This document shows, piece after piece, positions 11,177 through 22,439 of a DNA stretch of 64,000 nt (position 1 is its first letter; each line of letters begins with the position of its first letter). The position numbers were made by a program, and so were the translations under genes. The stretch comes from Massospora cicadina (taxonomy: Eukaryota; Entomophthoromycota; Entomophthoromycetes; Entomophthorales; Entomophthoraceae), in the NCBI GenBank assembly GCA_022478985.1, contig JAKSZP010017419.1, positions 1 to 64,000 of the forward strand, in the 5' to 3' direction. Below the pieces are notes generated by a model, which was not told the DNA's origin, ran no database searches, and saw only the letters and a program-made list of their open reading frames with translations.

Positions 11177-11479
11177 AGCCGCTTTTCTTTCCCATTACTA
11201 TCACTATTAGTAACATGATTCTAAGCAAATTATCTGATTTTGACAATCAACTAGGAAAATGAGCAGATTAATATGCACCAACAACAGTTGGGAAAAAGTG
11301 GCCAGCGCAAAAGGCCCTAATCCCACCCAACCCGTTGGGGAAAAATGCCCTGGCAGTACATTGGGACAACCTCCCCCAAAAAAGGGTGAGCATAGTGTCA
11401 CACCCAGAGTTTTGCAATTTCTGCAAAAAATGAGCGCTTTCTCAAAGATTGAACACTCCCAACCCTTGTCCTCCCTTGA

Positions 11480-12690
11480 GCATGGCCTTAAATTATGGTC
11501 AGCAATACTTCCCTCAAGTCATAGAAAAAAATGGGGGAGGCCTTTTCCACGACTTTCCTGAACAACGTTTTGGTAGATTTTAAAAATTTACATAGAGGAT
11601 GGGTGGATGTGGGTTCATGACTGCAGAGGAAGCAGCGGACGCAGCAAAAACCAAATTTTCTGTTAAAATCAACAACAAAGATCGCATTATCTGCATGGTG
11701 TGCACATGATGGAACGAGGCAAACAAACTATTCATCAAATTTGACTGACTCCCATGCACCATGCACCATAAATTCCTCGAGGATGAGCTCCACACAGGCC
11801 TCAAAAGTTACAGTGAAATCAAACAATTTGAATTTAAAAATTTCCCCTCCTGCCTCACCTGTGTACAGGGAAGGCAATAGTCATTATTGAACCCAACCAG
11901 GACGTGGTTGAAGATATCACCCTCATCCCACACATGGCAACCATCAACCTCCACAATGGTAGCATATCTCACCCCTTCCACATCACACTGAAACACGCCC
12001 CACCTATCTGCGGCTTCTGCTCAGCTCTAGGCCACAAAGACCATGCATGCCCCATCAATTGTGGGATTGAAGCACCGGAATTTTGTGAGGATGATATAGA
12101 TGAAATGAGCCCAACCTTTAGCAAAATGAAGGACGCCACTTACGCCTTCCATTGGGGTGAAAGAGCTGAAATCACTTTGGTCAAACCCATTTTGCACAAG
12201 GATTGTTGTCGCACACAGGCTGCCCATAAGCAGGCCGCGAGTTCTGCTGAGACCCAAGCTCGCACCACGATTTTCTCAGACCAGATTCAGTCAGATGCCA
12301 TATCAGCGCAGGAAATAACCATTCAGATCCCCCGCATAAAACCCAACAAAATCAAAGCAATGAATTTTTTAAACACAACCAATCAAACTCCTCCAACCAC
12401 ACTGAAGCAGAACCACCATGCACCAATGTGGATCCTCCTAGCCAATCACATGTGATCAGTGACAATGTGTTTCATGAGTACAATATGGAAGATCATCCCA
12501 GCCAATCAAAATCCAACAACGCTCCTGCACAAAACCCAATTACCCCAACACCTAGTTTCTGCACATCTAGCCCACAGGTAAGCAGCGGAAAATTTTACGC
12601 TGATGGGGCTCAATACAACCCACGCCAGAGCCAAACTCCATGTAGTAATCCGAACCCAAAGAAACAAACACAAAACCAATACTATGACTG
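11480..12690 (+). pseudogene. LINE-2 ORF1 remnant
   Basis: Coding pieces in several phases align with LINE-3 ORF1. They include an RGW(L/V)D-like stretch at about 11595, and the segment at 11904-12060 that ends in the CCHC knuckle CGFCSALGHKDHAC (C-x2-C-x4-H-x4-C, about 12010-12051). The longest open piece is 11904-12455, followed by a Ser/Pro/Gln-rich tail (12428-12694) in another phase. The role expected from the family is binding of element RNA. The start is not recoverable. Confidence 0.75.
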
Positions 12691-12799
12691 CTGATCAACA
12701 TGCTGGAACCAATCTGGCTGATTGGCCCTAAACTTGTAGTATGACCCGCGCTGCTAGGGAACGGGGTGACCCCAGTGGGTAGCCCCAAAGTTCCTGATG

Positions 12800-15700
12800 T
12801 GCGGATTACTGCAATCACCTTATGGACGCTCAACATTATGGGAGCCAAGGCCCCCACATCCCAGGCCAAAAAAACGGCTTTCCTGCGGGATATCCCCGTG
12901 GACATCTTGGCCATCTAAGAACAAAACTGTCCACCAGGGGAGGAGGAGTCATGGTCAAATATGCTCCTTCCAGCTAAATCTTTTTGGACGTACCACTGTG
13001 GGGTGATAATTTAATCTAACTGTAATCCTCCAGTAAACATCTAAAGCACATCCTCCCACTTGGAGGGATGACTGATTCTAACAGATTTTGAGTGGAATGG
13101 AGAAACTTTTACCGCGGTGTGTGTATGCCCCAAATGATCCAAATGACCGCCCAAAATTTTTCTCTGATATCCTCTCAATCCCTTTCTCCAAGGCAACGTT
13201 TTTCGCAGGAGATTTTAATTGCTGGCTTAATGCCATAACTGACCGCTGGCCTAAATCAAAGGCTATACCCTGCGGCCACACGGAACTACACATACTAAAG
13301 GCAACACTGGGCCTGTATGACACTATCCCCAAACAGGCCACCACATTGGCCAACATGATGAGGCCCCACTACAACAATAACCAGCTGGTCTCAATGACCT
13401 GATTGACCTGATGCTCATCCCTGTAGACTTCTATCACCATGTATCAAATTTTACAACAACACTATCCCTTTCTCCGATTACCAAATGGTTTCAATAACGT
13501 TATCATCTGCAGCAAAATACCAAAAGCCACCGACCTGGCACAAAGTTCACCCAAGCACCATCCATCTTCCAAAGCTTAAACTTTGGATCGAGAATGTGCT
13601 AACAACACAGACAAAAAATGACCACCTAACAGGAACCCTATCGCTGAGTGGGAAATTTTCAAGGCTAGAGTAACCAAGAAAGCCTGTCACTTGAACTCCA
13701 GAAAGCTGGCTGCGATGTCCATGACAATCAACAAGGCTATCAGACATTTCAGCACTTATAAAAAACACACCTCGCGAGGGATACAGTCCTCAATGGGGAC
13801 GTCTGTGGTTCCAACTGTCTGCACAGGTCAACTCCCTCTTTAGAAAACACCAGCACTACATCAAAGTATGTTACAAGTCAAAATATTTTATCCAGAGAAA
13901 CTCACACGGCCCAATTTTTCTGCCATTTTAAACCAATTTTGATTTGGCGACTTGCACGCAGGTTGTAAAGCAGATGACACACTGGCATCCACACCATCTG
14001 AAATATTGGCTGAATTACACTGATTTTACACCGACTTGTACATGGTGGATTTCGAGGCACCTAGAGAAATTGGAACATTTTTATCATCTGCTAATATTGA
14101 CAATATAGCTGATCAACCAGACCTTGTCAAACCCATCACTAGAGATGAACTATGGGAGGTAATAAAATCAACTCCGCGCCACAAGTGCCCTGGGCCTGAT
14201 GGCCTTCCATATGAATTTTAAAAAAAGTACTTTGATTACATTGCACCAGTACTACTGGCAACTATGAACAAGTGCCTGGAGGACACAGCCCTTCTACCTG
14301 GCGGCCAAGATGCATATGTGGTCACACTCTTCAAAAAAGGAGACCAGGCAGACCTAAACAACTGGCGTCCAATTGCTCTCACCAATACTGATACTAAAAT
14401 ACTAACAAAAATTTTAGCTAAGCGTCTGGGTTGCATTGCACAGACAGCCCTCTCCCCCATCAGTTTGGCTTTATCCCCAATCGCTCAATTTGGGATAACA
14501 TTCACACCATAGCCAACATCTGCCAAGCTAACCCCACAGGCGCCCTTGCTTTCCTGGACCAAAAGAAAGCATATGACCGAGTGCACTGGGACTACTTGGA
14601 ACAATGTCTAAAGGCCTTCAACCTACCATCCCGTTTTATAAACTGGGCGCTTCTCCTAACGCGCTCAGCCAGGTTTGCAATCAGAGGCCCAGGTTTCCTA
14701 ACCGACACCATCACCCCACAAAGGGGCCTCAAACAAGGCGACCCGCTTATCCCCCCACTATACAATTTCTGCCTTGACCCTCTCCTCCGCATAGTAAACT
14801 CAAAGCTCTCTGGAATCAGGTTAGAGGGACAACTACCAACCAAAATGTTCGCCTTTGCTGATGATTGCATAGTCAGTCTCAGGCAATAGGGATGCCAGAG
14901 CAATTGAGCGCATTATTCACCAGTATAAGTCAGTGAGTAACGCCATGCTGAACAAACAGAAAACAGAGGTAACTATAATGGACAAATTCAGTATAAGTTG
15001 GACCTCACCCTCCCACCACCGACCAAACCAACCAACCGCACATCCTACCACAAGACAAAGATTTAAGCCAATATTTATTACTGTGTTTACCCTTCGCACC
15101 CCACCCCACCACCAACCCAGTCCATCATCTGGGAACATGGCTCGAGGCTGGTGGATATGCACTTGACACCATTGAAACCAAAATATTGGACAAAATCACA
15201 AAAAGAATGACAATTATGCGGAGGAGTAAAGCTAGTTTAGCTGGAAGGGTTGTGTTAGCCAACTCCCTGATCTTGTCAAAGTTATGGTTTGCTGCTCATG
15301 CAGTTCCCTTCTCCTCCAACTTTACCAATGCAGTCTACAAGCTCCTGAAGAACTGGCTGTGGTCTGGATACCGCGCACCAGTCAGGCTGGAGACCGTGTA
15401 TGGCCCACGGAAGGAAGGCGGGATGGGGCTGCTCAACTTCATGGAACGAGCAACGCAAATCCTTGGCTCATGGATAGCTCTGACAGCGTCACCCAACCCA
15501 CCATATCCCCACTGGGCTAAGGCAGCCCAAACTACTTTGCAAGGGCACTACATCTGAGATGTTCCTCCAACCCTACAACACTGATGAAGTACCTAACAAC
15601 ACATCCAACAGCCACAGGACTGCATAACACCAACCGCTACTTCAAACACGTCCTGTACACCCTAAGACAAGGGGATTGGAGTTTCTCCTAAGCTAGCAAA

Positions 15701-16416
15701 CCGAAGATACTAACCCTCCAATAGGTTATATGCGACTATAAAGAGGACAAACTGTGACCAACGCAACTGCCCCACTATCACCCTTTCCTTTATCCCGGAT
15801 CAACTAACTAGATTACCAAGATGTCCCATATGACTTGCGCGCCCAAAGGAAAATGTGGGACCTCATCACTTGTCCCCTCTTATCCCCATAAGTAAGCTCC
15901 ACAGTGTGGCGCTACATGCGCCATACATTTAGGACAACTGACCACACCTTCTCAATGTTCCAATCATGCGCCATCTGCGGCAGACCCAACACGCTAGCCC
16001 ACCGCCTGGAAGAGTGCTCGCCGTCCAAGCATATCTGGGCTAATGTGATGTACTTATTTCAGCAATCACCATCAGCTGAATTCTGACTATACCGCGATAT
16101 CCTGGCACTCAACATGATCTCACCTATCCCCCAGATGTTAAGGGCTTTAATTGTGAGTATTGCAATATGGGCCATTCACACAATTACCCTTGATGCTTTC
16201 AATAGAATCTTCCACAACATCAACCAAGCTATTGTCGGGTTCCACAGCCAAATGGTTGACCACTTCCAAGCCTGGCTATTTGGATCACTACAACACAAAT
16301 GGAAAAAACATATGGGTAACTGGCTACCAAGATGGTTCCTTCGTTGTGATACTGAAAACCTCAAAATCTCTATAGGTGGTACACCATACTATCCCTTGAG
16401 CTGTCATGTCACTTAA
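12800..16416 (+). pseudogene. LINE-2 ORF2 remnant (endonuclease, reverse transcriptase, zinc finger)
   Basis: Endonuclease: the VDILAI motif at about 12900 is followed by TAA where LINE-3 has Gln. YAPNDPNDRP lies at about 13120 and GDFN, complete, at 13208-13219. Reverse transcriptase: CPGPDGLPYEF (about 14190), NWRPIALTNTD (14362), DQKKAYDRVHW (about 14560), GLKQGDP (about 14725) and FADD (about 14850-14862). GRVVLANSLILSKLW is at about 15246, GGMGLLNF at about 15419, and the finger CAIC...H...C at about 15967-16017. A final open piece (16114-16416) matches the LINE-3 C-terminus. The catalytic residues survive but stops and frameshifts are frequent. Confidence 0.85.
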
Positions 16417-16581
16417 GGTCATAGTCATCCACCACCCGTGGCTCTTAGCCACATCCAAGTGTACCATGTCTTATCTTTCAGGTTCTATTGTTTAAAGTGC
16501 TCTCCCCTCTTATAATTTTCTTTTCCCTAAATATTGGATGTGTCAGTCCCCTGGTCAGCCATCCTCAAATAAATAAAAGTC

Positions 16582-16910
16582 AGTAAGTTTATAATAGATT
16601 GAACAATAGCGGCAACTAAATTTAATAAAAATAAAATATTGTAATGGCGCTTAGTAAATTTACCATGATTGACAAAATAAATCAACTAAAATTAATAAAA
16701 TAAATTATTGTAGATGGCAATCAGTAAACTTTCTATATTTGACTAATCAAATCAACTATATTTAATAAAATGAATAATTTAGATGGTGATTAGTAAATTT
16801 ACCATAGATTGGGCAATAAAAGCAAACAAATAAATAAAGTCATTTAATATAGATAGTTATTCAGAAAGTTTGCCCACAATTGATTAATAAAATCAACTAA
16901 ATACAAAAGC
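16582..16910. repeat. AT-rich tandem repeat, about 75-bp unit, block 3
   Basis: About four diverged head-to-tail units share the cores GATGGTGATTAGTAAATTTA, CCATAGATTG and AATAAAATCAACTA. Further units are at 8697-8850 and 11098-11176, so LINE-2 and the solo LTR sit within or beside this array. No coding potential is visible. Confidence 0.7.
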
Positions 16911-16980
16911 TAATTAACTAAAAGCTCTCAACGTTCATTAATACATTGGGCCAACAAACTAGATGAACATTTATATATAA

Positions 16981-17110
16981 AAAGTATTTGAGGTGGGTTG
17001 ACCTTGGGACAAATATACCACACCAAGAATTTTTCTATCCAGTACAGGTTTCAAACTCAAAACCTGCACTAAAGTGGAAGCAGTTTTACCTGCCATGCTA
17101 AACACCCCTC
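16981..17110 (-). mobile_element. tRNA-like SINE fragment, copy 2 (best preserved)
   Basis: On the minus strand, an A-box-like TAGCATGGCAGG (one mismatch to the usual consensus) is followed 44 bases later by a B-box-like AGTTTGAAACC. That spacing is the one found in tRNA genes. The 3' part ends GGTCAACCCACCTC, as in copy 1. With copies at 9553-9690 and 63768-63870, this defines a family of about 130-150 bp. I could not identify the parent tRNA. Confidence 0.6.
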
Positions 17111-17577
17111 TGAAAAATTATATATATATGGTAGAATATTTGTCTAGTTTATTTGAGATTGATAATTAATTTTAGGAGTAAGGTTGAAATAAACATGGAT
17201 TTAAAATAATTTTATTTATAAGATGATTTCCTAAACCACTACAACTATTTGCTACCTAATTTAGTCTAAATCGAATAAATTTCTATATATATCAGCCATT
17301 TGCCTGCTGTCATACACAGTTTTAGTTAGGCTAATTCAACCATTGCATAAGTAATATAATAATCTCAATTAATATTTTTAGAAAGCAAAATGACAAAATG
17401 CAATGATAGTATCATTTCAAAACAATAAATAAATAAGATGTTAAGAAACTTTTTAACAACCTTCAGTCATAAGCATATATCATGCACTTAAGTTTTTTGC
17501 CAGGAGCAAGTCTATAACGCTCAAGTTATAGGAAAGGTAATTGGGTTGTTGGCAATATCATGGCATGATGACATAAT
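17111..17577. other. AT-rich sequence, nothing recognised
   Basis: Very AT-rich with many homopolymer runs. No coding stretch, repeat partner or element end was found. Confidence 0.5.
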
Positions 17578-17772
17578 TGGGGTACCAACTGCAAAGTTTT
17601 AGCTAGTCGTCAGGATGCTAAATTGGTGAAGTTGGCAGGCTTTCCTGACCTCAAACGCACCCTGGACCAGAGTTGGGTTCAGGTCAGATATGCCCATGTC
17701 AGTCTGGGGGAAGTGCATGATGGTCAGTCCTGTGTTATGGCAAGGACATTAAAATGCACTAGTTATATATAA
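17578..17772 (+). pseudogene. short unrecognised coding remnant
   Basis: An open stretch of about 64 codons without an ATG runs from after a TGA (about 17569) to the TAA at 17770. Its composition is ordinary and soluble (contains LAGFPDLKRTLDQSW), and its base composition is far less AT-rich than its flanks. It looks like a fragment of a once-coding sequence, from a host gene or an unknown transposon. No family is recognised. Confidence 0.3.
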
Positions 17773-18419
17773 TAAACGGCAACAGTTCAGTTTGGTTGAT
17801 CAGTGAATGGGGTTCTAAACACATTTGATCTTTGATTTTTTAAGATTTGGTCATCCATGCCTACAATCAGTTGCTTGATTTTAGGCAATCTTGAGCTATA
17901 GTACTTGGGCTGATGTAACATGCGCTTATTGGTGCACTTAGGCTTAGTAACGCTACCACCAATGGACAATTTCCCCCCATATATTTACATTTCCTCAAGA
18001 CCAAACTTCCTTGTTGGTCAACTTCCTATAATAAAATTCATAGTTTTTACATTTTTTTAATTTTTGGTTACTGGGTTGAACCTGTGTGCAAACCTTCTCA
18101 GGGAGGTCTCAACAACGTTGGCCGTTATATTTTCGCTAAAGTATCTACAAGATCAAGTGCACCATTGGGCCTCTTGTTCTCCTCCAGACTGAAGTACAAA
18201 AACCCTCCAGCACTGATCTTCACTGGGTTATGGGCTCCCCCATGGGACCCACACAATTGTTACTGATTATTTATTTCCAACTATTCTATACGCATTATAC
18301 ACACTTGCATTGAGTTACCTTGGCTTTGGCACCTTTTGCGGTGCCCTTTTTACCATAATCCTAATGACTGATTCCCTAATGGTAGGGCTGTGCACCATGC
18401 ACCTCTGCTATGGAAACAG
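17773..18419. other. flank of Gypsy-D, nothing recognised
   Basis: There is no motif-bearing ORF. The right part (from about 18240) may still include the last bases of the Gypsy-D 3' LTR, whose outer end is not sharply defined. Confidence 0.4.
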
Positions 18420-19083
18420 GAGAGTTACAGGCACTCTCCTTACAGGAATTCAGGCTTTTTGTGCTCCCCTGTGCTTTTTACACCTGAATATAGACAATAT
18501 TTTCACAGAAGAAATACTCTCAACTGCAGAAATAGATGTTTTTAGGGGAATTCATACCTCTTATATTATATATAACTGTTAATTATATGAAAAGGTTAAT
18601 TATTTTAAGTCTTTTTAGTAACAATGAGAGGGTCAAGAAGTGAACCCTGTTAAAATTTTGCTGCTTAAGTTTTTAAAGCAATTTGAGGCTCAAAGCAAAA
18701 TGGACATGAATTTCATTATATGCTTTAAACCTAATTAGGTGATATGAGTTTTCAGCCTATTGGAGCTCTTAAAAAATCACCTCACTTTGATGAAACAGCT
18801 TATGGAGGGCCAAAAGTAGGCAAGATGAACCCGTGGGGCAAAGATCTAATATATTTAAGCCAATTGGATGGCGGGACCTCTTATTAACTTCCTTGATCCT
18901 GCTGCAGGGTCAGCGCAACCTGACTTCCCAAAAGCAAGCTTCCTTATCAAGGAGTGTGAATAAAAGTATTACCCTGATTTGAGGGGTTCCATTAAGAATC
19001 AGCCAGGGCCTTTTGGCTGATATTATTGTTATTTACGTCCAAAATGCTCTTATCACAATATCAGAATTGTAATTATCCAACAT
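18420..19083 (-). repeat. Gypsy-D 3' LTR
   Basis: The minus strand begins TGTTGGATAATTACAA at 19083, directly after a purine-rich CTTGAAGGGTGTAA. About 500 bp align with 50480-50997, which is the other LTR. The beginning also aligns with the Gypsy-C LTR start (TG.CAGACAATTACA). The far end, near 18420, is placed only by similarity to the Gypsy-C LTR end and may be off by some tens of bases. Confidence 0.78.
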
Positions 19084-19191
19084 TACACCCTTCAAGAGTG
19101 TTAGAGGGTGAATAAAGGAGTAAGAACCAGCCATGGACCCAATTGACAATGTATTCAGAAGCAAGGGATTTGATAGAGTACTCATCCCCTC
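19084..19191 (-). pseudogene. Gypsy-D pol, last codons
   Basis: Decayed minus-strand coding sequence continues the integrase C-terminus from 27352 after the Gypsy-A insertion. It aligns with the last part of Gypsy-C pol at about 62440-62546. The TSD base block CCCTC (19187-19191) belongs to this sequence. Confidence 0.65.
19187..19191. repeat. TSD CCCTC of Gypsy-A (partner 27347-27351)
   Basis: CCCTC abuts the 5' LTR here and the 3' LTR at 27347-27351. Gypsy-D coding sequence continues on both sides. Confidence 0.87.
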
Positions 19192-20684
19192 TTTAAGTTC
19201 AGAGAAGGTCCCCTCTGCATGGACCAGGTGATTTTCCCATTTCCTAATAAAAGGGTCCAAAGATAGCGGCTGTACCACTCATCACCCAGGGTGACCTCGC
19301 CCGTGTGGTAGACAAGTGCTGGGTACCAGCGCTCCCTCTGAAGCTTCCTCCCCAAGTTCCCATGCTTGCCTCCGCCAAATTAGTTTGCTGAATTGAGGAA
19401 ATCTGTGCAAAAATCATCAGTATCCATCTTCCTCACGAGCTTGAGGGACTTTATAAAACTGATGGCGCTGAATCCCTTAGAATAGAAGCTGAAATGTCTA
19501 AAATCAATGGGAATCAAGCCTGTAGGGCGAGAAACTAATAGTCAAAGGGGGACAAGTAATGAATTCTCAGTCAAAATCACCGATGGTATTGATCCATTGA
19601 GCAGTACAGTTGCTGACACCAAACTCCCATTGAAATCATCAGGAACAATCCCAGATGGGCATGTATCACCATCGGGTACTGTTTCCAATAGTTAAAAAAC
19701 CCCCATTTCAAAATTTGGGATTGATATTCAATGGTACCCATTTGTCCAAACGAATGCTCCAGCGATTGGGCATGGGCAGGTTGGCCATCCCAAACCCATT
19801 TCTGACCCGTTGGGACTGCCCCTATGTGGGGTGGCCCTATGGGATTCATATTGCCTGTCAGGCCATATGCCATTGCACTAGCTGATGTAAATGCAGTAAA
19901 GCCTTGGGTCAGGCGTTTGTGGACAAAACAATAGTGACTCAGCCTGTTGCCAAAACTTTAAAGTTGGTTCATATTAGAATCATTTCCCTCCTCCCCCAAA
20001 AATTCGCTAGGTTACGTCAAATTTGAGGGACCTAATGCTGTTGCTTTGACAAGCTGACCCAAAAAACACTATTTAATCAGTCGCGTCACACTGAGGAAAT
20101 TGTTGGTCAATTTCTTAACTTTTACTTTCAATAAAATTCCCTCTAGTAACCAAAATTTTATATTCTAATTCAATTCTTCTTGCTGAAGTTCTAATGGCAC
20201 TGACTTGGTGGCTCGTCAGCCTTATACTGGATGGGCTATACCAGTTTTGATGGTCACAATTGCTCCCACCATAGTCAATTGGATCCATCGTGCAAGAAAA
20301 TCTGGGAATTTAATCCCGTTGTTGAAGCTATCCTCTATCAGGATATTGAGATCCTGTGGCCTTACATATCTCACCTTCAAGCAAGGATCCGCCACATTGT
20401 CTCTGCTTTGGTGATGACACCTTCCATTGGAAATCCCAAAGCAGTTAATCCAGCAGTGCAACCCCCTGCAGTAAGATCTGCAGCGTCTGAGGTTGCATCA
20501 GTTTAGTTCAATGCCAGTTTCCTTTTCACAATTGGCGCACATCAATGATCCATTGTTGCTCAGCTTCCCACACCATACAACGTCATTTAAGCTGCAATGC
20601 CTCTGTCATTCTGGCTTGCTTTTTTGGTGCTTTTGCATCCTGACTGGCAGGCCAGTCTAAACTTCTTATGCCGTTTTCCTGACA
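19192..20684 (+). repeat. Gypsy-A 5' LTR
   Basis: Aligns over its full length with 25861-27346 and ends in TTTTCCTGACA, where similarity to the 3' LTR stops. The 5' end reads TTTAAGTTC, a decayed form of the TGTAAGTCC seen in the solo LTR. A TATAAAA at 19452-19458 could be the promoter; the 3' LTR has TTATATAA at the matching place. No primer-binding site starting with TGG follows at once. Confidence 0.85.
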
Positions 20685-20899
20685 TAATCGATCAACCATT
20701 GTTTTCTGCCATTTCCACCCTTCTCTTTGAGTTGGGCGCCGCAGTGGTTACCCTTTACCAAAGGACGTGCAGTCAGTAGTTTGTCTCCTGCTGTTTGTTT
20801 GGTATGTCGCTGATTTTGTGGCAGTGTTCAAAGTGCTTCAGAGAAACTTCTCCATGGTAGCAGAGCCCTGTGTCTGCTACTCTTCACTCAACTTATGCT

Positions 20900-22260
20900 C
20901 AATAAGGGAATCTGAGAGTCCCCTCCCAAGATATTGCTAATCAAGTCCTCAAAGCCCTTGCCAAGGTGCAAATGCGCTCTGCCATTGCCCTGAATTTTGC
21001 CGCTTCACTCTATAACGCCCAACAAGGTGTTTCCCTTTTGTATGCAGTAGAAGGGGAAGCCCGTCAGTGGGTGAAAGGACTTCTGTGTTCCACTGCATAT
21101 GCGGGGGATTCTACCTCACTTGTCACAGCAGTATTGGCAGCTTTAAAACCCTGTCAGGGCAAAGCCCAACATAAAAGATATCCCTGATATATCAGTTCTT
21201 ATTGATAGAATATATGATATATGTAATCAGCTTAAACAATCAAAGATGATAGCAAAGTCACATAGCAGGCAAATAACAAGTCAGATGAGTCTATTCAAGC
21301 TTATCAAATTCAAATCGAACATCAGAACACCTGGGGCTAGGTCTTAATAGTCCTAACTAGGCAGTTGACTACTAGTCTAATCTTTGGTTATCTAAGACAG
21401 AAAGAGCCTAAAGAATCTAAAGCTAGATAAGAATCAAGTAAGCCCTAAAGCTAGTTAAATTAGTCTGAAAAGTGAATATAAGCTGAATATTTCTAAAATC
21501 ATTCCTTTCAGTCAATAAACTTCAAGATTCTTCTAAATACTTACTTGATTTACTTGCTTTTGATCCTTAGTAAAGCACAAGGATCTTTATTATCAGGCAT
21601 ATATCGTTTAAATAACTCTGAAAATCCAAATATTTCCTATAACTCAATTTCACAATTACCCACTGTCACTGGTATCTTGGCCCTAACAGGGGTTGGTCTA
21701 GATGAAGCTCTACAACCAATATTAGGGCCCAACAGACCTTTATTCACAGCCTTTATATTTTTTATCCGCATCCTTCCCTTGTTATACTGGACTCTTAGCT
21801 CAGGCATGGCAAGTTCACGAGTTGCTATTCCAGACTGGGTTGATGATATTCCAGTCCCTGACAAACCCCCTGTGTCACGTTCAGACCTTTTATTTCAATT
21901 ACTTTCCTTTATGGCCGGAGCCCCTAGATTGGCCTCTTTAATCACAACCTTACATTAACAGACTCCCACGCTTGCGTTCTCTCAAGATATTATCCAAGCA
22001 ATTTTTAAATCAGCGTTGGATTCTGCCTCTGCTCATCAAGAAGTTTGATCCACTCATATGGGATCAGTGAAACAAATGTGTAAGGCTGTGACCTCCATCA
22101 ATGTCTCCCTTCGCCATGCTCCCCGCTTTCAAGTGGGATGTTATATGATTGGGCTACCCAACGGCGACTTTGAATATGTTCTCAACGTTGAACCAGTATA
22201 GTACTGACCTCAGATTCAGCCAATACCCCCACGCCCAAGTCAAATTATCCTGCTTCTTCT
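20900..22260 (+). pseudogene. Gypsy-A gag remnant
   Basis: Plus-strand pieces lie between the 5' LTR and the protease: 20966-21187 (73 codons, Ala/Leu-rich helical, containing AVEGEARQWVKGLL), 21545-21958 (with DWVDDIPVPDKPPVSRSDLLFQ) and about 22060-22200. No CCHC knuckle is visible. The position and helical character fit Gag, but the sequence itself is not recognisable to me. A non-coding block at 21185-21560 separates the first two pieces. Confidence 0.5.
21185..21560. other. non-coding block interrupting Gypsy-A gag
   Basis: About 370 bp of AT-rich, stop-filled sequence starts with TGATATATCAG. It holds short internal repeats (CTAAAGCTAG at about 21418 and 21451) and an AATAAA-like signal (about 21514). 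It separates two coding-like gag pieces and may be a small solo LTR or similar insertion. I could not find a matching TSD. Confidence 0.3.
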
Positions 22261-22439
22261 GTTGATGAGTCAGTAAAAGCCCATATTGAAGAAGCTGGTT
22301 CATAAACCCTTACTCATCCCAACTTTACTTCCAAAAAGGACCCCAACCTTACCCCTGATTTACTAGCTATTTCTTCAGTTACAGCAGAGATGACCAAATC
22401 TTCTAATAAACAAAACTTCACCTATTTTTTATTGCCCAT

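Larger units (their letters stand above)
11177..16581 (+). mobile_element. LINE-2: L1-like non-LTR retrotransposon, decayed
   Basis: This 5.4-kb element has ORF1 with a CCHC knuckle, and ORF2 with endonuclease, reverse transcriptase and a C-terminal zinc finger. It ends in an AATAAATAAAAGT tail at about 16568-16580. It belongs to the same family as LINE-3: the reverse transcriptase, the LWSG/GGMGLL region and the finger align closely. The flanks are the two halves of one tandem-repeat unit, with a 10-bp TSD carrying one mismatch. Both ORFs hold many stops and frameshifts, so it is older than LINE-3. Confidence 0.82.

Noticed and set aside
16981..17110. A functional tRNA gene
   Set aside because: The box spacing is right but the acceptor and anticodon stems do not pair convincingly, and diverged copies exist. 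A SINE is more likely.
18164..18168. ATTGG as the left TSD of Gypsy-D (right flank 50998-51002 is ATTGG)
   Set aside because: The adjacent base pair is not TG on the plus strand and the LTR similarity ends well to the right, so the match is probably chance.
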